A stretch of DNA of 64,000 nucleotides, from contig NZ_JAIXTC010000023.1 of assembly GCF_027484365.1 (NCBI RefSeq), positions 163,797 to 227,796 of the forward strand. Reading direction: 5' to 3'. Both the position numbers and the translations under genes were made by a program. Shown here piece after piece: positions 7,943 to 16,333 of the stretch (within the stretch, counting starts at the first letter, position 1; each line of letters starts with the position of its first letter). The stretch is from Brevundimonas sp. Lineage in GTDB: Bacteria; Pseudomonadota; Alphaproteobacteria; Caulobacterales; Caulobacteraceae. The notes beneath the pieces are model-generated. The model was not told where the DNA came from. It did no database searches and saw nothing but the letters and a program-made list of their open reading frames with translations.

Positions 7943-9802
7943 TCAGGCCTCTTCCTGCTGCCGTTCCTCGTCCTCGGCGACCATCACCCCCGCCGCGTCC
8001 TCGTTCAGGGCCTGGGCTTCGCGACGGGGCTTCACATAGGGTTCGGGCTGCGGCGTCGAGGTGTTGTTCCGCCACAGGCTGCGCCCGGCCTGGGGTCCGC
8101 CGGTGACCTGCAGGGTCAGTCGCTCCTCGTCGCGGCGACGGACATCTTCGATCGTTTCGTGCGCCTCGTCTTCGGAGAAGCCGAGATCCTTCAGCACATG
8201 CTCGCTGAAGGCCAGGGCGCTTTCGAAAGTCTCGCGGATGTGGAACTCGACTCCGGCCTTGATCAGGCGGATCGAATGGCCGCGGTCATAGGCGCGCACG
8301 AACAGCTTGGTCAGGGGGAATTCGGCCTTGACCAGTTCCACGATCCGGTCGGCGATCTCGGGCTTGTCAACACAGACGAGGATGGTCTCCGCCGTTTCGG
8401 CGCCCGAAGCCCTCAGCACGTCCAGTCGCGATCCGTCACCGTAGTAGACCTTGAAGCCGAAGTTTCCGGCCGCCTGGATCATCTCCACGTCCATGTCGAT
8501 GATCGACACGTCGACGTCGCGGGCCAGCAGCGGCTGACAGACCACCTGGGCGAAGCGGCCGAAGCCGATCACCAGCACCCGCTCGCGCAGGTTCCGGGCC
8601 CTGTCCACGCCATCGGTCTTGTCCGGATCCAGCGCCTCGTCCGGCCGCAGCTTGTCGGCGACGAACAGGCGCAAGGGCGTCAGCGCCATAGACAGGATCA
8701 CGATGGCCGACAGGATCGCGGCCATACGCGGATCGAACAGACCGGCGGTTCCGGCCGTCGCATAGAGGACGAAGGCGAACTCCCCGCCCTCGCCCATCAG
8801 GGCGGCCCGCAGCAGGCCCTCGCCATGGCTCTGTTTCAACCGGGCGATGGCATAGACGCCGATCATCTTCAGGGCCGAGAAGACCACGACGCCGCCCAGC
8901 ACCCAGGCCCAGTCGCGCACGACCACGGCCAGGTCCAGCGACATGCCGATCGCCAGGAAGAACAGGCCCAGCAGGATGCCCCGGAACGGCTCCACATCGG
9001 CCTCCAGCTGATGCCGGAAGGTCGATTCCGACAGCAGCACGCCCGCCAGGAAGGCGCCCATCGCCATGGACAGTCCGCCCAGACTGACCGCGAAGGCGGA
9101 ACCCAGGACCACGACCAGCGCGCCCATCGTCATCACTTCGCGCCCGCCGTAACGGGCCAGCAGGCGGAACAGCGGGTTCACCAGCCAGCGCCCGGCGACG
9201 TAGACACCGGCCACTGCCGCCACGGCCGCGCCGATGGTGATCCAGACAGGTCGGGCGGCCTCGATCGCCGACCCGTAGGAGGCGGCCAGGGCGGCGACGA
9301 GGGCCAGCAACGGCACGATGGAGATGTCCTCGAACAGCAGCACCGACACGACCCGCTGGCCCGCCGGCTCGGACTGCTCGTTCCGCTCGTCCAGCAACTG
9401 CATGACGATGGCGGTCGACGACAGGGCGAAGCCGAAGCCGGCGATCACTGCCGCATACCAGGGCAGACCTGCCAGCAGGGCGGCGCCGGTCAGCAGGACG
9501 GCGCAGGTCATCACCTGGACGGCGCCCAGACCGAAGATCTCTTTTCGGAGACTCCATAGCCGCGCCGGCCGCATCTCCAGGCCGATAATGAACAGGAACA
9601 GCACGATGCCGATCTCGGCGACATGCAGCATGGTCTCGGGCTCGCGCACCACGCCCAGCGCCGATGGTCCCAGGATCAGCCCCGCGGCCAGATAGCCCAG
9701 AACCGCGCCGAGGCCGAAGCGTTTGAACAAGGGCACGGCGACGACCGCCGCCGCCAGCAGCGCCACCGCGTGGCCCAGCCCCATTCCCGTCGGTTCCGCC
9801 AT
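7943..9802 (-). CDS. CPA2-family K+/H+ antiporter with RCK domain (KefB/KefC-like)
   Basis: 619 residues. Residues 1-380 are a 12-13 helix Na+/H+-exchanger core with the CPA2 signatures LILGPSALG (about 42-50), LFLFIIGLEM (68-77) and LLFEDISIVPLLAL. Residues ~405-540 are an RCK N-terminal (TrkA-N) domain with the nucleotide loop GFGRFAQ (413-419), followed by a charged tail. Such proteins exchange K+ for H+ and are gated by nucleotide or glutathione adducts. Length matches KefB/KefC. No KefG/KefF ancillary subunit is adjacent. ATG 9802 is the only start giving the full first helix. Confidence 0.93.
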   Translation of the reverse strand: MAEPTGMGLGHAVALLAAAVVAVPLFKRFGLGAVLGYLAAGLILGPSALGVVREPETMLHVAEIGIVLFLFIIGLEMRPARLWSLRKEIFGLGAVQVMTCAVLLTGAALLAGLPWYAAVIAGFGFALSSTAIVMQLLDERNEQSEPAGQRVVSVLLFEDISIVPLLALVAALAASYGSAIEAARPVWITIGAAVAAVAGVYVAGRWLVNPLFRLLARYGGREVMTMGALVVVLGSAFAVSLGGLSMAMGAFLAGVLLSESTFRHQLEADVEPFRGILLGLFFLAIGMSLDLAVVVRDWAWVLGGVVVFSALKMIGVYAIARLKQSHGEGLLRAALMGEGGEFAFVLYATAGTAGLFDPRMAAILSAIVILSMALTPLRLFVADKLRPDEALDPDKTDGVDRARNLRERVLVIGFGRFAQVVCQPLLARDVDVSIIDMDVEMIQAAGNFGFKVYYGDGSRLDVLRASGAETAETILVCVDKPEIADRIVELVKAEFPLTKLFVRAYDRGHSIRLIKAGVEFHIRETFESALAFSEHVLKDLGFSEDEAHETIEDVRRRDEERLTLQVTGGPQAGRSLWRNNTSTPQPEPYVKPRREAQALNEDAAGVMVAEDEERQQEEA

Positions 9803-9862
9803 GATCCGTCCCGTGTCGCGAGCCCCTATAGTGGCGACGCTTTGTTGCGATTGCGAGAGGCG

Positions 9863-10669
9863 TCAGGCGTTCGCCAGCTCTACGATCCGCCTCACCAGTC
9901 CGCTGTCCGGATCCGCCAGCGGGTCCAGGACGGTGAAATGGTTCAGGCCGGGCAGGGCCTCGAACCGCGTCTCGACACCCTTGCCGCCCCAGAAGTCCGC
10001 CATTTCCCGCGACTGGCGCACGAACTCCGACGTCTCATCGGCACCCACGACGCAGTCCAGCACCGTCCCGCCCGGCGTCGATCCATTGGGCACGGGCCAG
10101 TGAATCGGCGACAGGGCGGCCGCCTCGCGCGGATCCAGATTCAGGGCCGAATTCAGCGATGTGGGGATAAGCGGCTCCAGGTCGAACAGGCCCGAGATCG
10201 CGACGGCCGCCGAAGCCCGTCCCTCCGACAGCATGCAGGCGGCCAGATGTCCGCCCGCCGAATGACCGAACACCACGGGCCGTTTGCCTGTCCGCGCGCG
10301 GATCAGCTCGACCGCGTCCCGGACCTCGCGAACGATCCGTCCGAGCCGCACATCGGGGCACAGATCATAGGACGGCACGGCCAGGCTGACGCCGTGGCTC
10401 AGCAGGGCCGGCGCGACCCAGCTGAACCACGACCTGTCCAGCGCCTGCCAGTAGCCGCCGTGGATGAAGACCGCGACCGGTGCGTCAGGCGCGGCGTCGA
10501 ACAGGTCCATGACCTCGCGCTCGCCGGATCCGTAGGGCAGGGCGATCGGCGGATGCAGGGCCCGTGCGGCTGCGGCCTCCGCCTTCCACCGCGCCATGAC
10601 GACGGGGTGATCCGGCACGGCGGCCCGGTTGTTGTATTCCGCTTCGAAATCGAGGGTCTTACCGGCCAC
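9863..10669 (-). CDS. Alpha/beta hydrolase, arylformamidase-like
   Basis: 268 residues. The oxyanion-hole motif HGGYW (70-74) and the nucleophile elbow GHSAGG (Ser137) are clear, and a late Asp and His (LNHFTVLDPL) can complete the triad. The HGGYW plus SYDLCPDVRL arrangement is typical of the arylformamidase (kynurenine formamidase-type) branch of the hormone-sensitive lipase group. The GTG at 10669 is the most likely start because the conserved N-terminus DFEAEYNNRA follows. No kynureninase or tryptophan dioxygenase gene is close by, so the substrate is not settled. Confidence 0.8.
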   Translation of the reverse strand: MAGKTLDFEAEYNNRAAVPDHPVVMARWKAEAAAARALHPPIALPYGSGEREVMDLFDAAPDAPVAVFIHGGYWQALDRSWFSWVAPALLSHGVSLAVPSYDLCPDVRLGRIVREVRDAVELIRARTGKRPVVFGHSAGGHLAACMLSEGRASAAVAISGLFDLEPLIPTSLNSALNLDPREAAALSPIHWPVPNGSTPGGTVLDCVVGADETSEFVRQSREMADFWGGKGVETRFEALPGLNHFTVLDPLADPDSGLVRRIVELANA

Positions 10670-10714
10670 GTCCGCATCCGCTACTCAAGCCCGCGAACAC
10701 CGGAGCCCACGACC

Positions 10715-10969
10715 ATGATGACCGCCATCTTCGTCTTCATCAAATGCGAGCTGGGCCACGCCAACGATGTCGCCGCCGACATGGTCGACAATGTCGAGTA
10801 CGTGTCGGAGGTCTATTCCACCTCGGGCCAGTACGACCTTCTGGCGAAGTTCCAGCTGCCGAAGGAAATGGACATCGGTACCTTCGTCACGAAGTCGGTC
10901 CAGACACGGCCGCATATCCGCGACACCTTCACGGTGATCACCTTCTCGCCCTTCCTTCCGACGAAATAA
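10715..10969 (+). CDS. Stand-alone Lrp/AsnC ligand-binding (RAM) domain protein
   Basis: 84 residues that cover only the C-terminal sensor domain of Lrp/AsnC regulators: MTAIFVFIKCELGHANDVAA, then YSTSGQYDLLAKF with the family GxYDL motif, and FTVITFSPF at the end. The DNA-binding domain is absent and the upstream sequence has no room for one. Such single-domain proteins form ring oligomers and may modulate a full-length partner or bind amino acids. Two adjacent ATGs (10715 and 10718) are possible starts. Confidence 0.85.
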   Translation: MMTAIFVFIKCELGHANDVAADMVDNVEYVSEVYSTSGQYDLLAKFQLPKEMDIGTFVTKSVQTRPHIRDTFTVITFSPFLPTK

Positions 10970-11066
10970 GTCTCACAAGCTGACGCCGCGTCACGGTGGC
11001 GTTTCCAGACTGATCACTGCTAACCTGCCCGCCTGAGACGCAGGCACAGGCGTCAGGGAGCAAACC

Positions 11067-12245
11067 ATGGCCGATCTGGAAACCTTCCGCGCCGAGACGC
11101 GCGCCTGGCTGGAGGCGAACTGCCCGGCCGAATGTCGCGGGCCACTCGACAATGACGAGGACCGCGTCTGGGGCGGTCGCAACGCGACTTTCAAGACTCC
11201 GGCCCACAAGCAATGGATGGACGTCATGGCCGCGCGCGGCTGGACGGCGCCGCAGTGGCCCACGGAGTACGGCGGCGGCGGTCTCGACCGGGAACAGGCC
11301 AAGGTTCTGGCCTCCGAGATGCGCCGCATCGACGCCCAGATGCCCCTGTCGTCCTTCGGCATCTGGATGCTGGGCCCGGCGTTGCTTCAGTTCGGCACCG
11401 AGGAACAGAAGAAGCGCTTCCTGCCCGAGATCGTCCGCGGCGAGATCCGCTGGTGCCAGGGCTATTCAGAGCCCGGAGCCGGTTCCGACCTGGCCGCTGT
11501 CCAGACCCGCGCCGAGGACAAGGGCGACCACTGGATCATCAACGGCCAGAAGATCTGGACCTCCTACGCCGACAAGGCCGACTGGATCTTCTGCCTGATC
11601 CGTACTGATCCGGAGGCGCCCAAGCATCTGGGCATCTCCTTCGTCCTGTTCGACATGGCCACCCCCGGGGTGACGACCCGACCGATCGAGTTGATCTCGG
11701 GCAAGTCGGCCTTCTGCGAGACCTTCTTCGACAATGTCCGCGTCGAGAAGGAGAACCTGATCGGGACGCTCAACCGCGGCTGGGACGTGGCCAAGGCCCT
11801 GCTGGCCCACGAACGCACCATGATCGGGGCGATCGGCGACATGGGCCGTCCGATCAGCCAGGTCGCGGTCGATTCCATCGGCCTGGACGACGCGGGCCGC
11901 CTCGACGAACCCATGCTGCGGACCAGGATCGCCGAGCTTGAAATCGACGCCGCCGCCTTCCGTCTGTCGATGGAGCGGGTGGGCGACCAGGTGAAGGCCA
12001 GGCAGGTTTCCCCCGCCATCGCCTCCATGCTGAAGTATTACGGCTCGGAGCTGAACAAGCGCCGCCACGAACTGGCCATGGCCGCCGGCGGCTCGGACGC
12101 TCTCGAGTGGGAGAGCGAACGCTCGCACAAGGGCACGCCCGCCCGCGACTGGCTGCGCACCAAGGCCAACTCCATTGAAGGCGGCACCTCCGAGGTCCAG
12201 CTGAACATCATCGCCAAACACCTGCTTCAGCTGCCGGGAGCCTGA
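11067..12245 (+). CDS. Acyl-CoA dehydrogenase, first subunit of a tandem pair
   Basis: 392 residues of the ACAD fold. It has the substrate/FAD loop GYSEPGAGSDLAAVQT (about 132-147), the WTSYADKADW strand and the C-terminal FAD-binding SIEGGTSEVQ. The R-x-QFG motif seen in ordinary ACADs is missing: at its place is SIGLDDAGRLDEPMLRTRIA. The Glu of an MCAD-type IYEGT catalytic motif is also shifted. That pattern is known from subunits of heteromeric ACADs. The gene is 4 nt before the second ACAD. Substrate unknown; steroid or branched acyl-CoA would be typical of such pairs. Confidence 0.88.
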   Translation: MADLETFRAETRAWLEANCPAECRGPLDNDEDRVWGGRNATFKTPAHKQWMDVMAARGWTAPQWPTEYGGGGLDREQAKVLASEMRRIDAQMPLSSFGIWMLGPALLQFGTEEQKKRFLPEIVRGEIRWCQGYSEPGAGSDLAAVQTRAEDKGDHWIINGQKIWTSYADKADWIFCLIRTDPEAPKHLGISFVLFDMATPGVTTRPIELISGKSAFCETFFDNVRVEKENLIGTLNRGWDVAKALLAHERTMIGAIGDMGRPISQVAVDSIGLDDAGRLDEPMLRTRIAELEIDAAAFRLSMERVGDQVKARQVSPAIASMLKYYGSELNKRRHELAMAAGGSDALEWESERSHKGTPARDWLRTKANSIEGGTSEVQLNIIAKHLLQLPGA

Positions 12246-12249
12246 GCCC

Positions 12250-13371
12250 ATGCCCCTGATCCTGACCGAAGAGCAGACCATGCTCAAGGACGCCGCCGAC
12301 GGCTTCCTCAGCGAGAACGCGCCCGTCGCCCACTTCCGCAAGCTGCGAGACTCGAACGACGCCGACGGCGTCTCGCGCGACCTGTGGAAGGCGTTCGGCG
12401 AAATGGGTTTCGCCGGCGTCATCATCCCCGAGGAACACGGCGGCTCGGGCCTCGGCGCCGTTGAGGCGGGCATCGTGGCCGAGGGGCTGGGTCGTACCCT
12501 GACCCCGTCGCCCTTTTTCGGCTCGTCCATCCTGGCCGCCCGCATCCTGATCGACGCGGCCTCGGCCGATCAGCAGGCCGCCTGGCTGCCGAAGATCGCG
12601 GCGGGCGAGGCCATCCTGTCCCTGGCCCTCGATGAGGGCCCCAAGCACCAGCCTTCCCGCATCGCCACCACGGCCGAGCGCAGCGGCAACGGCTTCAAGC
12701 TGAACGGGGCCAAGGGCTTCGTTCTCGACGGCCACATCGCCGACGCCCTGATCGTTGCAGCGAAGACCGAGGCGGGCATCACCCTGTTCCTCGTCGATCC
12801 CGGGACCTCGGGTGTCGAGATCGAACGCACGGTGATGGTTGACGCCCACAACGCCGCCCGCATCACCCTGACCGATGTCCAGGTCGACTCTGACGCCGTC
12901 ATCGGCGGCGTCGATGCCGGAGAAGCGGCCCTGGAGGGCGCACTCAACCTCGGCCGCGCCTGCGCCGCCGCCTGCCTGACCGGTGCCGGCGACCAGGCCT
13001 TCCTGTCGACGGTCGAATACCTCAAGACCCGCAAGCAGTTCGGCAAGTTGATCGGCGAGTTCCAGGCCCTGCAACACCGGGCCGCCCACCTGTTCACCGA
13101 GATTGAGCTGGCCAAGGCTGCGGTGCTGAGCGCCCTGCAACGCCTCGACGCCGGCGCGCCGAAGGCCGACCTGGCCGTCTCCGTCGCCAAGGCCAAGGCA
13201 GGCCGCGTCGCCGAACTCGCCGTCCAGGAGGCGGTCCAGATGCACGGCGGCGTCGGCATGACCGACGCCTTCGATGTCGGCCTCTACATGAAGCGTGTCC
13301 GCGTCCTGAACGAACTCCTCGGCGATGCCGGATTCCACGCCGAGAAGCTCGCAAGGGCGGGGGGATACTGA
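12250..13371 (+). CDS. Acyl-CoA dehydrogenase, second subunit of a tandem pair
   Basis: 373 residues. Here the middle FAD motif RKQFGKLIGEFQALQH is intact, while the C-terminal part reads MHGGVGMTDAFDVGLYMKRV rather than the EGTxxIQ type. It therefore holds the elements missing from the preceding subunit. The central glycine-rich substrate loop of subunit one (EPGAGSD) is reduced here to LDEGPKHQPS. Together the two make a plausible alpha2beta2 enzyme, as described for the paired steroid ACADs of actinobacteria. That analogy is inference. Confidence 0.88.
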   Translation: MPLILTEEQTMLKDAADGFLSENAPVAHFRKLRDSNDADGVSRDLWKAFGEMGFAGVIIPEEHGGSGLGAVEAGIVAEGLGRTLTPSPFFGSSILAARILIDAASADQQAAWLPKIAAGEAILSLALDEGPKHQPSRIATTAERSGNGFKLNGAKGFVLDGHIADALIVAAKTEAGITLFLVDPGTSGVEIERTVMVDAHNAARITLTDVQVDSDAVIGGVDAGEAALEGALNLGRACAAACLTGAGDQAFLSTVEYLKTRKQFGKLIGEFQALQHRAAHLFTEIELAKAAVLSALQRLDAGAPKADLAVSVAKAKAGRVAELAVQEAVQMHGGVGMTDAFDVGLYMKRVRVLNELLGDAGFHAEKLARAGGY

Positions 13372-13376
13372 TCCCA

Positions 13377-13530
13377 CCCCTCTCCCCCTTGCGGGAGAGG
13401 GAGACCGCACACGGCGGCGCAGCCGTCGTCCTTGTGCGGTCGGGCGAGGGGTCGTGCAGGCGGTCGGGTCGGCGAAACCCCTCATCCGACCTCGCTTCGC
13501 TCGGCCACCTTCTCCCGCAAGGGGAGAAGG
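13377..13530. repeat. REP-like palindromic intergenic repeat, copy 1
   Basis: The gap between the ACAD pair and hmgA is filled by a palindromic element. The left arm CTCCCCCTTGCGGGAGA and the right arm TCTCCCGCAAGGGGAGA are inverted copies of each other, and each is itself a hairpin. In between is a second hairpin, CCGCACA...TGTGCGG, and a CCCCTCATCCGACC motif shared with copies 2 and 3. It may also end transcription of the ACAD operon. Confidence 0.8.
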
Positions 13531-13557
13531 GCTAAGTCCTCCTCAGGGAGACTCTTC

Positions 13558-14859
13558 ATGACGCTGAACAGCGCGACCTATCTGACAGGCTTCGGCAACC
13601 ATTTCGCCACGGAGGCCCTTCCGGGCGCCCTGCCGGTGGGCCGCAACTCGCCGCAGAAGACCCCGATGGGGCTCTATGCCGAGCAGCTCAGCGGCACGGC
13701 CTTCACCGCCCCGCGCGCCGAGAACCGCCGGAGCTGGCTTTACCGCCTGCGTCCTTCGGCCCAGCACCCGGCGTATCAACCGTTCGCCCAGGGCAGGGTC
13801 CGCTCCGGCCCCTTCCACGACGCCCCGCCCAGCCCCAACCGCATGCGCTGGGACCCCCTGCCGATCCCGACCGCCCCGACCGACTGGGTCGAGGGTCTCG
13901 TCACCTACGGCGGCAATGGCGATGCGGAGGCCCAGACGGGTGTCGGCATCCACCTCTATGCCGCCAACCGGTCGATGACCGACCGCGTCTTCTACGACGC
14001 CGACGGCGAGCTGCTGATCGTGCCTCAGGAGGGCGAACACGTCTTCGTCACCGAGTTCGGGCGGATCGAGGCCGGTCCCGGCCACATCGTCGTCATCCCG
14101 CGCGGCGTCCGCTTCCGTGTCGAGTGTGACGGGCCCGTCCGCGGCTATGTCTGCGAGAACTACGGCGCGCCCTTCCGCCTGCCGGATCTCGGCCCCATCG
14201 GCTCGAACGGCCTGGCCAATCCGCGCGATTTCGAGGCGCCCGTCGCGGCCTTCGAGGACGTCGCCCTCCCCACCGAATGCGTGCAGAAATACGCCGGACG
14301 GCTGTGGGTCACGACTTTCGAACATTCGCCGCTCGACGTCGTCGCCTGGCACGGCAACCTCGTCCCCTATCGCTGGGACACTGCGCGGTTCAACACCATC
14401 GGCACCGTCAGCTTCGACCACCCGGACCCGTCGATCTTCACGGTCCTGACCTCGCCGTCGGACACGCCCGGCACGGCCAATTGCGACTTCGTCATCTTCC
14501 CGCCGCGCTGGATGGTCGCCGAGGACACCTTCCGTCCGCCGTGGTTCCACCGGAACGTCATGAGCGAGTTCATGGGTCTGGTGACGGGGGCCTATGACGC
14601 CAAGGAGGGCGGCTTCGCTCCCGGCGGCGCGTCCCTGCATAACTGCATGAGCGGCCACGGTCCGGATCAGGCCAGCTACGACAAGGCCGTGTCTGCCGAC
14701 CTTAAGCCCCACAAGCTCGAGAACACCCTGGCCTTCATGTTCGAAACGCGATTCCCGATCCGCACCACGGAATGGGCGCAGACCACCCCGACGATGCAAT
14801 TCGACTACGACGACGTCTGGACCGGCTTCGCCAGCGGCGACGTCTCACAACAAGGATAA
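13558..14859 (+). CDS. hmgA: Homogentisate 1,2-dioxygenase
   Basis: 433 residues, the usual length. It opens the ring of homogentisate to maleylacetoacetate in Tyr/Phe catabolism, using Fe2+. The N-terminus [13 protein letters not shown] and the metal-site region [12 protein letters not shown], with [11 protein letters not shown] after it, are diagnostic. ATG 13558 has an AGGGAG Shine-Dalgarno; longer starts run through the palindromic repeat. The later pathway genes (isomerase, fumarylacetoacetase) are not in the window next to it. Confidence 0.97.
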   Translation: MTLNSATYLTGFGNHFATEALPGALPVGRNSPQKTPMGLYAEQLSGTAFTAPRAENRRSWLYRLRPSAQHPAYQPFAQGRVRSGPFHDAPPSPNRMRWDPLPIPTAPTDWVEGLVTYGGNGDAEAQTGVGIHLYAANRSMTDRVFYDADGELLIVPQEGEHVFVTEFGRIEAGPGHIVVIPRGVRFRVECDGPVRGYVCENYGAPFRLPDLGPIGSNGLANPRDFEAPVAAFEDVALPTECVQKYAGRLWVTTFEHSPLDVVAWHGNLVPYRWDTARFNTIGTVSFDHPDPSIFTVLTSPSDTPGTANCDFVIFPPRWMVAEDTFRPPWFHRNVMSEFMGLVTGAYDAKEGGFAPGGASLHNCMSGHGPDQASYDKAVSADLKPHKLENTLAFMFETRFPIRTTEWAQTTPTMQFDYDDVWTGFASGDVSQQG

Positions 14860-14862
14860 GCC

Positions 14863-15234
14863 ATGCGCCTTCTGATCACCGCTGCCCTGGCCGCCGCCGC
14901 CCTGTTGTCGGGCAGCTGCGCGCCGTCCGTCCCGAACGAGGCCGACCTGCCGCCGATGGCCCGCGCCGACCACGACCTGGCCCAGGTCTGCGAGGAGGAC
15001 GGGGGCGAACTCATGCGCGTCGGCCGGATGCAGACCGAACGGTGCGTCGTGCCCTTCGCGGATGCGGGCAAGGTCTGCCGCGACGGCGACGACTGTCTGG
15101 GCGACTGCCGCGCTGTTTCGGCCGGACCCAACACGCAAACCACCACCGGCGTTTGCGCCCCGAACGACCTGCCGTTCGGCTGCAACACGCCGATCGAGGA
15201 CGGACGCCCCGGCCCGACTCTTTGCGTCGACTGA
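14863..15234 (+). CDS. Exported cysteine-rich protein
   Basis: 123 residues starting 3 nt after hmgA. A signal peptide is evident (MRLLITAALAAAALLSGSC); the cysteine at 19 resembles a lipoprotein site but the residues before it (LSGS) are not a perfect lipobox. The mature part holds eight more cysteines, mostly in a C-x5-9-C pattern (VCRDGDDCLGDC, GVCAPNDLPFGC), suggesting four disulfides in the periplasm. No known family recognised. It resembles small eukaryote-like cysteine knots only by spacing. Confidence 0.7.
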   Translation: MRLLITAALAAAALLSGSCAPSVPNEADLPPMARADHDLAQVCEEDGGELMRVGRMQTERCVVPFADAGKVCRDGDDCLGDCRAVSAGPNTQTTTGVCAPNDLPFGCNTPIEDGRPGPTLCVD

Positions 15235-15275
15235 CGGCGACGCATCCGGGTCGGTCATGCTAGCGTTTCTGCAGT

Positions 15276-16076
15276 ATGACCCTGACTGAACTCGCCGCCC
15301 TGCTGGCTCTGAATCTGGCCGTCCTGGTCGTCGTGATGCTGGCCCTGTGGGGGCTGGCGTTGCGGCTGAAGGACGTCAGCTTCATCGACGGCGTCTGGCC
15401 GCTGGGGATGCTGCTGCTGGCCCTGATCACCTTCCCCCGGACCGACGGCGATCAGACCCGGAAATTCCTGCTGCTCTGGCTCTGCGGCGTCTGGGCCGTT
15501 CGCCTCGGCTGGCACCTGCTCCATCGCTGGCGCGAGAAGGGTGTCGACGGTCGCTATGCCGAGATCGTGGAGACCCAGGAAAGAGAGCACGGCTGGAGCT
15601 TTGCCAGGACCGCCCTCCTGTTCGTCTTCCTGCCCCAGGCGTTTCTGGGATGGCTGACCTCCCTGCCGGTGCAAATGGGCCAGGTCGAAGATGGCCCGAT
15701 CGGCTGGCTCGGCTGGATCGGGGCGGTCGTCGTGGTCGTCGGCATCGCCTTCGAGAGCATCGGTGACGCCCAGCTTGCGGCCTTCCGAAAGGACCCCGCG
15801 AACAAGGGCAAGGTGCTGGACACCGGCCTGTGGCGCTACACCCGCCACCCCAACTATTTCGGCGACGCCTGCGTCTGGTGGGGGTTGTGGCTGATTGCGG
15901 CCGAGACCGGATGGGTGGGGATCGCCTCGATCGTCGGCCCGGTCTTCCTGACCTTCACCCTGACGAAGTGGTCGGGCATCGGCATCACCGAAAAGGCGAT
16001 CAGCAAGACCAAGCCGAAATATGCCGACTACATCCGCCGGACGAGCGCCTTTATCCCGCTGCCGCCGAAGACATAG
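15276..16076 (+). CDS. DUF1295 (steroid 5-alpha reductase-like) membrane protein
   Basis: 266 residues with six or seven hydrophobic helices. The C-terminal signature RYTRHPNYFGDACVWWGLWL and the following TKWSGIGITEKAISKTKP...YADYIRRTSAF are typical of DUF1295/isoprenylcysteine methyltransferase-fold reductases, which act on membrane lipids or sterols with NADPH. The start ATG 15276 is the first in frame. No sterol pathway genes flank it, although the tandem ACADs 2 kb upstream could share a lipid substrate; that link is speculative. Confidence 0.85.
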   Translation: MTLTELAALLALNLAVLVVVMLALWGLALRLKDVSFIDGVWPLGMLLLALITFPRTDGDQTRKFLLLWLCGVWAVRLGWHLLHRWREKGVDGRYAEIVETQEREHGWSFARTALLFVFLPQAFLGWLTSLPVQMGQVEDGPIGWLGWIGAVVVVVGIAFESIGDAQLAAFRKDPANKGKVLDTGLWRYTRHPNYFGDACVWWGLWLIAAETGWVGIASIVGPVFLTFTLTKWSGIGITEKAISKTKPKYADYIRRTSAFIPLPPKT

Positions 16077-16194
16077 TCTCGCCGTACCGGACGATGGTTG
16101 CCCTCTTTGCTTTGAAGCATCGGCTTCGCCGGACAACCGCCATAGACGTCGTCCGGCGGGCTGCATGTCCAGTAATTGGAGCGTTCAATATAGA

Positions 16195-16207
16195 TGTAAA
16201 CGTTACA
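16195..16207. promoter_or_regulatory. Near-perfect palindrome, LacI-type operator candidate
   Basis: In the 257-base gap before the TonB receptor lies TGTAAACGTTACA (arms TGTAA and TTACA around ACG). Its TGTAA-x-CG-TTACA form is like operators of LacI-family sugar regulators. The rest of the gap is AT-richer than its surroundings and contains nothing else I can name apart from the receptor's GGAGGAA ribosome site at about 16323. Confidence 0.4.
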
Positions 16208-16333
16208 GGGGAAATTCCATAAGTAATCATACGTACTCGAAGTCGCCTGGATCGAATTTAGTTGACCTTTTAGTCACGCGTTAACTGCGACGGTAGAAAT
16301 AGCGGAAAAAGCTAATGGATCGGAGGAAATTCC

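Noticed and set aside
7886..9559. A 557-codon frame opposite the antiporter gene
   Set aside because: It is antisense to a clear CPA2 antiporter and its translation is rich in His, Gln, Arg and Gly, the usual shadow of GC-rich coding DNA.
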